NCBI GenBank assembly: GCA_039029315.1
Contig: JBCCGK010000164.1
Span: 1 to 18,203 of the forward strand
DNA length: 18,203 nt
Source: JBCCCJ01 sp039029315
Lineage (GTDB): Bacteria > Bacteroidota > Bacteroidia > J057
Reading direction: 5' to 3'
Position 1 is the first letter of the stretch; each line of letters opens with the position of its first letter. The notes beneath the pieces are model-generated. The model made no database searches and was not told where the DNA came from. It saw nothing but the letters and a program-made list of their open reading frames with translations. Made by a program: the position numbers and the translations under genes. Positions 15,512 through 18,203 of this stretch are shown here, in pieces.

Positions 15512-16063
15512 ATGGCAGATCATCACCTTACAGAGCTCTGGAATCAGTTTGTAGCAACTGAAGATTCTCTTGTATTCGACCAATTATATGAAGCATCAAA
15601 CAAAATCATCTATCTCAACACCTATCGATACTTTCAGAATGATTCAGAGCGGCGTGACATGGTTCAGGAAATCTTCATACAATTGATAGAAAATCGGGAG
15701 CGATATACTGATGTCAAACACTTTGAGAGTTGGATCGCCACCATTACCCGAAATAAATGCTACAATCGCTGCGAAAAAGCCAAAAAACAAAGGGCTAAGA
15801 TGATGGCACTGATAGCGTCGATAGAGTCTTCTGACATGATAGACAATGAGCTTGAGGGGAGTATGAACAAAGAACAAATTGAGCAGATCATTCATGGAAT
15901 GAAGTCCAAATATTTCTCAAAAATTTTGGAAGAACACATTGAAGGCTATTCAAATTCAGAAATTGGCGCAAGAATAGGGAAGGATTCTGAATATGTTCGC
16001 AATAGAATATATCTGGCCAGGAAAGAATTGGAGAAAGAGTTGAAGCTTAGAGGATTGATGTAA
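15512..16063 (+). CDS. ECF-type RNA polymerase sigma factor (regions 2 and 4)
   Basis: 183 aa. Region 2 lies at about residues 20-90: VFDQLYEASNKIIYLNTYRY, RDMVQEIFIQLIENRERY and HFESWIATITRNKCYNRCEK. Region 4 lies at about 118-178: ILEEHIEGYSNSEIGARIG as the helix-turn-helix entry, then SEYVRNRIYLARKELEKEL. It is related to, but clearly different from, the sigma factor ending at 13166. The N-terminus (LTELWNQFVATEDSLVFDQLY) aligns with both region-2-only proteins to the right (LWDEYLEKRDSDIF and LWNNFLQERDPELFEEVY), so these form one paralogous group. The ATG at 15512 is the first in frame with good alignment. The TACGACA motif is 78 nt upstream. The gene converges with the region-2-only gene at 16135-16437, 71 nt away. 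Confidence 0.87.
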   Translation: MADHHLTELWNQFVATEDSLVFDQLYEASNKIIYLNTYRYFQNDSERRDMVQEIFIQLIENRERYTDVKHFESWIATITRNKCYNRCEKAKKQRAKMMALIASIESSDMIDNELEGSMNKEQIEQIIHGMKSKYFSKILEEHIEGYSNSEIGARIGKDSEYVRNRIYLARKELEKELKLRGLM

Positions 16064-16134
16064 GAAATGTGAAGGATAGGACCATATAATCAATCAGAAG
16101 AAGAGATCAATTCAAAAATCCAAATGAGAGGGAT

Positions 16135-16437
16135 TTATAAGCTCTTATTGGGACAGAAATTTTTGGTGACTTTTCTGATCCAATCATGAAAATTCCTTGC
16201 AGGTTTATCTCTAGTCGTTTTTAGATATTGGAATACGGCTACAGCAATATTTGATGCTTCACGTTTTAGCATCTCCTTTTCCTCTTCATTTGGTATTTTT
16301 CCATGTGCTTTACACACTTCTCCATAAGCAATGAGCCAAACAGCCTTTCTGAAGTACAAACGAATTTTTGAAAAAATATCAGAATCTCTCTTTTCAAGAT
16401 ATTCATCCCATAAGTTTATTAATTCTAAATCAGACAT
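16135..16437 (-). CDS. sigma region-2-only paralogue, region 4 absent
   Basis: 100 aa. The N-terminus LELINLWDEYLEKRDSDIFSK aligns with the start of the nearby complete sigma factor (LTELWNQFVATEDSLVFDQ). REASNIAVAVFQYLKTTRDK corresponds to the core-binding helix, and NFHDWIRKVTKNFC to HFESWIATITRNKC, keeping the Trp of the -10-melting segment. The protein stops right there, at CPNKSL. Only 71 nt remain before the convergent sigma gene, so no region 4 can follow in any frame. It is therefore a half-size sigma-like protein rather than a sequencing truncation. It could compete for core RNA polymerase or need a partner that supplies region 4, as RsoA does with SigO in Bacillus subtilis. A weak TACGATG variant lies at 16492-16486. 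Confidence 0.6.
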   Translation of the reverse strand: MSDLELINLWDEYLEKRDSDIFSKIRLYFRKAVWLIAYGEVCKAHGKIPNEEEKEMLKREASNIAVAVFQYLKTTRDKPARNFHDWIRKVTKNFCPNKSL

Positions 16438-16959
16438 TTTTGAAAAAGCGTTTTATCGTCCAACCAAAATCTAATTTGAGCTTTCCATCGTATATGGATT
16501 GAATGTGAGAGAAGTAAGAACATGTCATTTTTTTGAATGATCGCAAAAGGCTTTCATGTATCTTGTGACTACAACTTTCCTAAACAAAATCCCAAAAGGA
16601 TATTAACTCTTCCTTAAAAAGATTTTCCTCATAAAATGTAAATAAAATAGATTCTCCGCAGAAAATGATGATTGGATATTTAACAATAGAAATATAATTC
16701 AAGTGAAATTTCTCAAATATAATTTGCAATCTAATTAAATTCTTTTGAATTCAAACGTCAATAATCAAATTTCGGATCAGACCAATTCTAGATATGGCAT
16801 AAAAGTTCATCACTTTAGATACTTTCCCATAAGTATGATTATTCGCTTCCGTGATTTGTGCCAAATCGTCTACGAGGATCTTGAAGTACTTACTCTTTAT
16901 CCAGGAGTTCAAGCAATTGTCCACAATCCTTATGCCAAATGAAAGTATTTTTGCAAAGA

Positions 16960-17096
16960 TTATGCTTTCGCCCTCTTCCCCCAGCTTACCTTATACGCAA
17001 AGTTTGTCAGTTGATGTCTCCTGGCACTGAGTTTGTTCTAAAACCATTATCCCCACCTAAACAAGCCAATGCTTGATATTTTGCCTCATCAATCAT
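16960..17096 (-). pseudogene. possible decayed small gene (frameshifted)
   Basis: From the ATG at 17096 the frame reads MIDEAKYQALACLGGDNGF and ends SVPGDIN at a TGA (17009-17007). Shifting by one base at that point continues LTNFAYKVSWGKRAKA to a stop at 16960. Both halves have protein-like composition, and a TACGACA copy lies 98 nt upstream in the same orientation. I recognise no family. The 29-codon first part is short enough to be chance, so this is a weak call. Confidence 0.2.
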
Positions 17097-17194
17097 AGAA
17101 TCATCCCCGGAGATAGAGGGATTATAATTTTTCTTTGATGATAGATTCTATCTGTTCAAAGCTTTGTACATAAGTCTAAACATAAGATTTTTAT

Positions 17195-17201
17195 TGTCGT
17201 A
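17195..17201 (-). promoter_or_regulatory. TACGACA motif, copy 5 (without clear second box)
   Basis: An exact TACGACA on the minus strand. At the expected distance the sequence reads AGAC rather than TCTA, so the bipartite promoter is not intact. It faces the possible remnant at 17096 and points away from the plus-strand gene to its right. Confidence 0.3.
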
Positions 17202-17403
17202 TGATAAGGTTCACATTCTCTACTATCTATTTTTGATCAAGGTTTTTTACAATTACAGTTCTAATATTTCATTGGTTATATATCTTCAATCATTAAGTTA
17301 GTGGATTGTACATTTTTTGAATTATTTATGCGGAAGACTCAACTGCCTAGCATGGACAAAAGATGGGGCTGTCAGTTATTGTATGATTCGATTTTTGAAA
17401 ATT

Positions 17404-17622
17404 ATGAATTCAATACTAAAATATTTCCTTCAAGAATTACCGGGATGGCAAGGGGATGAAGATATGAAGAGTTTCCTGATAGAGCAGTGTAACAATTGGT
17501 CTGTAGAGGCGATCCAGGGTCTGGCTAAATTTATGAAGAATGAGAATGTCCAGGATCCAAGGGATGCGATAGAAAGAATCATTTTGGAACTGGATCAAGA
17601 AGTTAAGCCCAGGCTGATGTAA
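17404..17622 (+). CDS. small protein with C-terminal ELDxxVKPxxM signature, second copy
   Basis: 72 aa from the ATG at 17404 (MNSILKYFLQELPGW). The frame is also open to an ATG at 17383 and a TTG at 17317, and the start is uncertain. The middle reads KSFLIEQCNNWSVEAIQGLA, and the end reads DPRDAIERIILELDQEVKPRLM. It aligns over about 33 residues with the 88-aa protein encoded at 15066-15332, where VNEGYPSRKEALRAIASELD precedes VKPKIM. It lacks the 12 or so residues that follow VKPKIM there. It is acidic, helical and soluble by appearance. It converges with the second region-2-only gene, 40 nt away. Both family members thus lie beside sigma-related genes, suggesting a functional link that is not otherwise supported. 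Confidence 0.55.
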   Translation: MNSILKYFLQELPGWQGDEDMKSFLIEQCNNWSVEAIQGLAKFMKNENVQDPRDAIERIILELDQEVKPRLM

Positions 17623-17649
17623 TGGGAGAGGTTTTAATGGCTATTTTAG

Positions 17650-17667
17650 CATAAGCCTGGCCTTATG
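17650..17667. terminator. weak hairpin between convergent genes
   Basis: The arms CATAAG (17650-17655) and CTTATG (17662-17667) flank a 6-nt loop, and the right arm includes the stop of the minus-strand gene. Read on the minus strand it is followed by CTAAAATAG, a poor U-tract. It could end transcription weakly. Confidence 0.25.
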
Positions 17668-17971
17668 AGGTATTGCTCGTCTGCTGCATCTTTTTGCAGA
17701 TCTCAAGGGTTGTGCGATACAGACAATGATTCAACTCACTCAGGCTATCGAAATGATTCTGTGTTAGCTGTATTTGTTCAAAAACAGCATTTGTAGCCTC
17801 TTTGGCTAAATTCTTGCTATCGAGCGCATCATGTTGAGTGTTGAAGAAATACTGGTAGGCGTTGAGGAAAATGATTGGCCTGGTCGAATGATACACTTCT
17901 TCGAAGAGTTCTGGATCTCTTTCCTGGAGAAAATTATTCCATAAGGCAAGTAGTTTGGTTTTGCTCGACAT
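17663..17971 (-). CDS. sigma region-2-only paralogue, second copy
   Basis: 102 aa. LLALWNNFLQERDPELFEEVY and RPIIFLNAYQYFFN align closely with LWNQFVATEDSLVFDQLYEA and NKIIYLNTYRYFQN of the complete sigma factor at 15512. NLAKEATNAVFEQIQLTQNHF corresponds to the core-binding helix. The next segment, ELNHCLYRTTLEICKKM, has lost the Trp of the -10-melting helix that both complete sigmas keep (WLKAL, WIATI). There is no region 4. The next gene's end is 40 nt away on the other strand, so none can follow. The protein may bind core polymerase without recognising DNA, which would suit a modulator role. The TACGACA-N16-TCTA motif 76 nt upstream suggests coregulation with the complete sigmas. Confidence 0.6.
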   Translation of the reverse strand: MSSKTKLLALWNNFLQERDPELFEEVYHSTRPIIFLNAYQYFFNTQHDALDSKNLAKEATNAVFEQIQLTQNHFDSLSELNHCLYRTTLEICKKMQQTSNTS

Positions 17972-18027
17972 AGCAGTTGGATTTTGTAATACATATGGTC
18001 CTGGGCGAAGTCCTTAGCTATATACTA

Positions 18028-18054
18028 TAGATTTCTGCCAGAGGAAATGTCGTA
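18028..18054 (-). promoter_or_regulatory. TACGACA-N16-TCTA promoter-like motif, copy 4
   Basis: On the minus strand TACGACA (18054-18048) is followed after 16 nt by TCTA (18031-18028) and later AAGG. It is 76 nt upstream of the second region-2-only gene. It sits in the gap between that gene and the stop of the partial gene at the window edge, 18 nt past that stop. Confidence 0.55.
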
Positions 18055-18072
18055 CTTCTTATCTAACTGATA

Positions 18073-18203
18073 TTACGCACTAGAAATTGAACATTTCATT
18101 TCTTGAAGTTCTTTGAATGCTTCCTTGAGTGAAGCAGCGTAAAGTTTGCTTTTGAGGGCAAAGTGATTGAGTTTTGTTTTGATCTTCAATGCCTCAAACT
18201 GGA
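18073..18203 (-). CDS. C-terminal part of a gene running off the window edge
   Basis: On the minus strand the frame entering at 18201 stays open for 42 codons to a TAA at 18075-18073. It reads QFEALKIKTKLNHFALKSKL, then YAASLKEAFKELQEMKCSIS and SA. The composition is helical, Lys/Leu/Ala-rich and protein-like. The other two minus-strand frames have stops at once. I recognise no family. The gene continues beyond the window, so its size and start are unknown. It lies directly upstream of the region-2-only gene, but a TACGACA motif separates them. Confidence 0.45.
   Translation of the reverse strand, partial: QFEALKIKTKLNHFALKSKLYAASLKEAFKELQEMKCSISSA

Larger units (their letters stand above)
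16438..17316. other. AT-rich intergenic region with possible gene remnants
   Basis: About 880 nt without a convincing intact gene. Open frames on both strands at about 16745-16942 are weak and of opposite orientation, with no recognisable family. A TACGACA copy on the minus strand (17201-17195) precedes a short minus-strand frame at 17007-17096. The region may hold a decayed member of the neighbouring gene set. Confidence 0.4.

Noticed and set aside
16486..16492. TACGATG upstream of the first region-2-only gene as a sixth motif copy
   Set aside because: It differs in the last two bases of TACGACA, has no TCTA at the expected spacing, and is only 48 nt from the start codon, closer than the other copies.
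16745..16942. Plus-strand frame with VYEDLEVLTLYPGVQAIVHN
   Set aside because: It starts at a TTG, the opposite strand is open over the same stretch, and no family is recognisable. It may be a remnant, but the orientation cannot be decided.
16064..17662. Truncation of the region-2-only genes by frameshift, with region 4 in another frame
   Set aside because: The convergent genes end 71 and 40 nt from their stops, leaving no room for a region 4 in any frame.

Overview
The window looks like chromosomal DNA of a Bacteroidota member, possibly in or near the Saprospiria. The clade is inferred from gene content: a C-terminal type IX secretion (T9SS) sorting domain on a secreted nuclease, an S9-family dipeptidyl peptidase IV with the GHSAGG serine motif, two lipoproteins with short lipobox signals, start sites without strong Shine-Dalgarno sequences, and GC/AT-rich extragenic palindromes. 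I saw no rRNA, tRNA, CRISPR array or intact insertion sequence.

Left part (about 0.2-12.5 kb). All convincing genes lie on the minus strand. Read from high to low coordinates, they begin with a T9SS-exported endonuclease I joined by an ATGA overlap to a small ABM-type monooxygenase-fold protein. Next come a DPP-IV peptidase and a diheme c-type cytochrome lipoprotein. The last group is a tightly packed pair, a divergent alanine racemase followed 10 nt later by a very large PLP (fold type I)-like protein, then an NTF2-like/SMP-30 propeller lipoprotein and a four-helix membrane protein. Most of this is ordinary envelope or secreted metabolism. The racemase/PLP-enzyme pair is the least standard part.

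Right part (about 12.8-18.2 kb). Gene size, density and composition change here. The region is AT-richer, has long intergenic stretches with palindromic repeats, and holds only small genes. Two encode complete ECF-type sigma factors (regions 2 and 4). Two more encode about 100-residue proteins that resemble sigma region 2 only and have no region 4. Two small plus-strand genes share a C-terminal ELDxxVKPxxM signature, one encodes a free-standing NfeD-type OB domain, and one encodes a 97-aa companion of the first sigma factor.

The most interesting signal is a shared upstream motif, TACGACA, followed after 16-18 nt by TCTA/TCTT. It is present in gene orientation 74-103 nt before four of these genes: both sigma factors, one region-2-only protein and the NfeD-like gene. 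A fifth copy of TACGACA precedes what looks like a decayed small gene. By eye I found no exact TACGACA in the left part. My interpretation is a small sigma-factor network with its own promoter class, in which truncated sigma paralogues could act as core-binding modulators or half-sigma subunits. This is inferred from sequence only.
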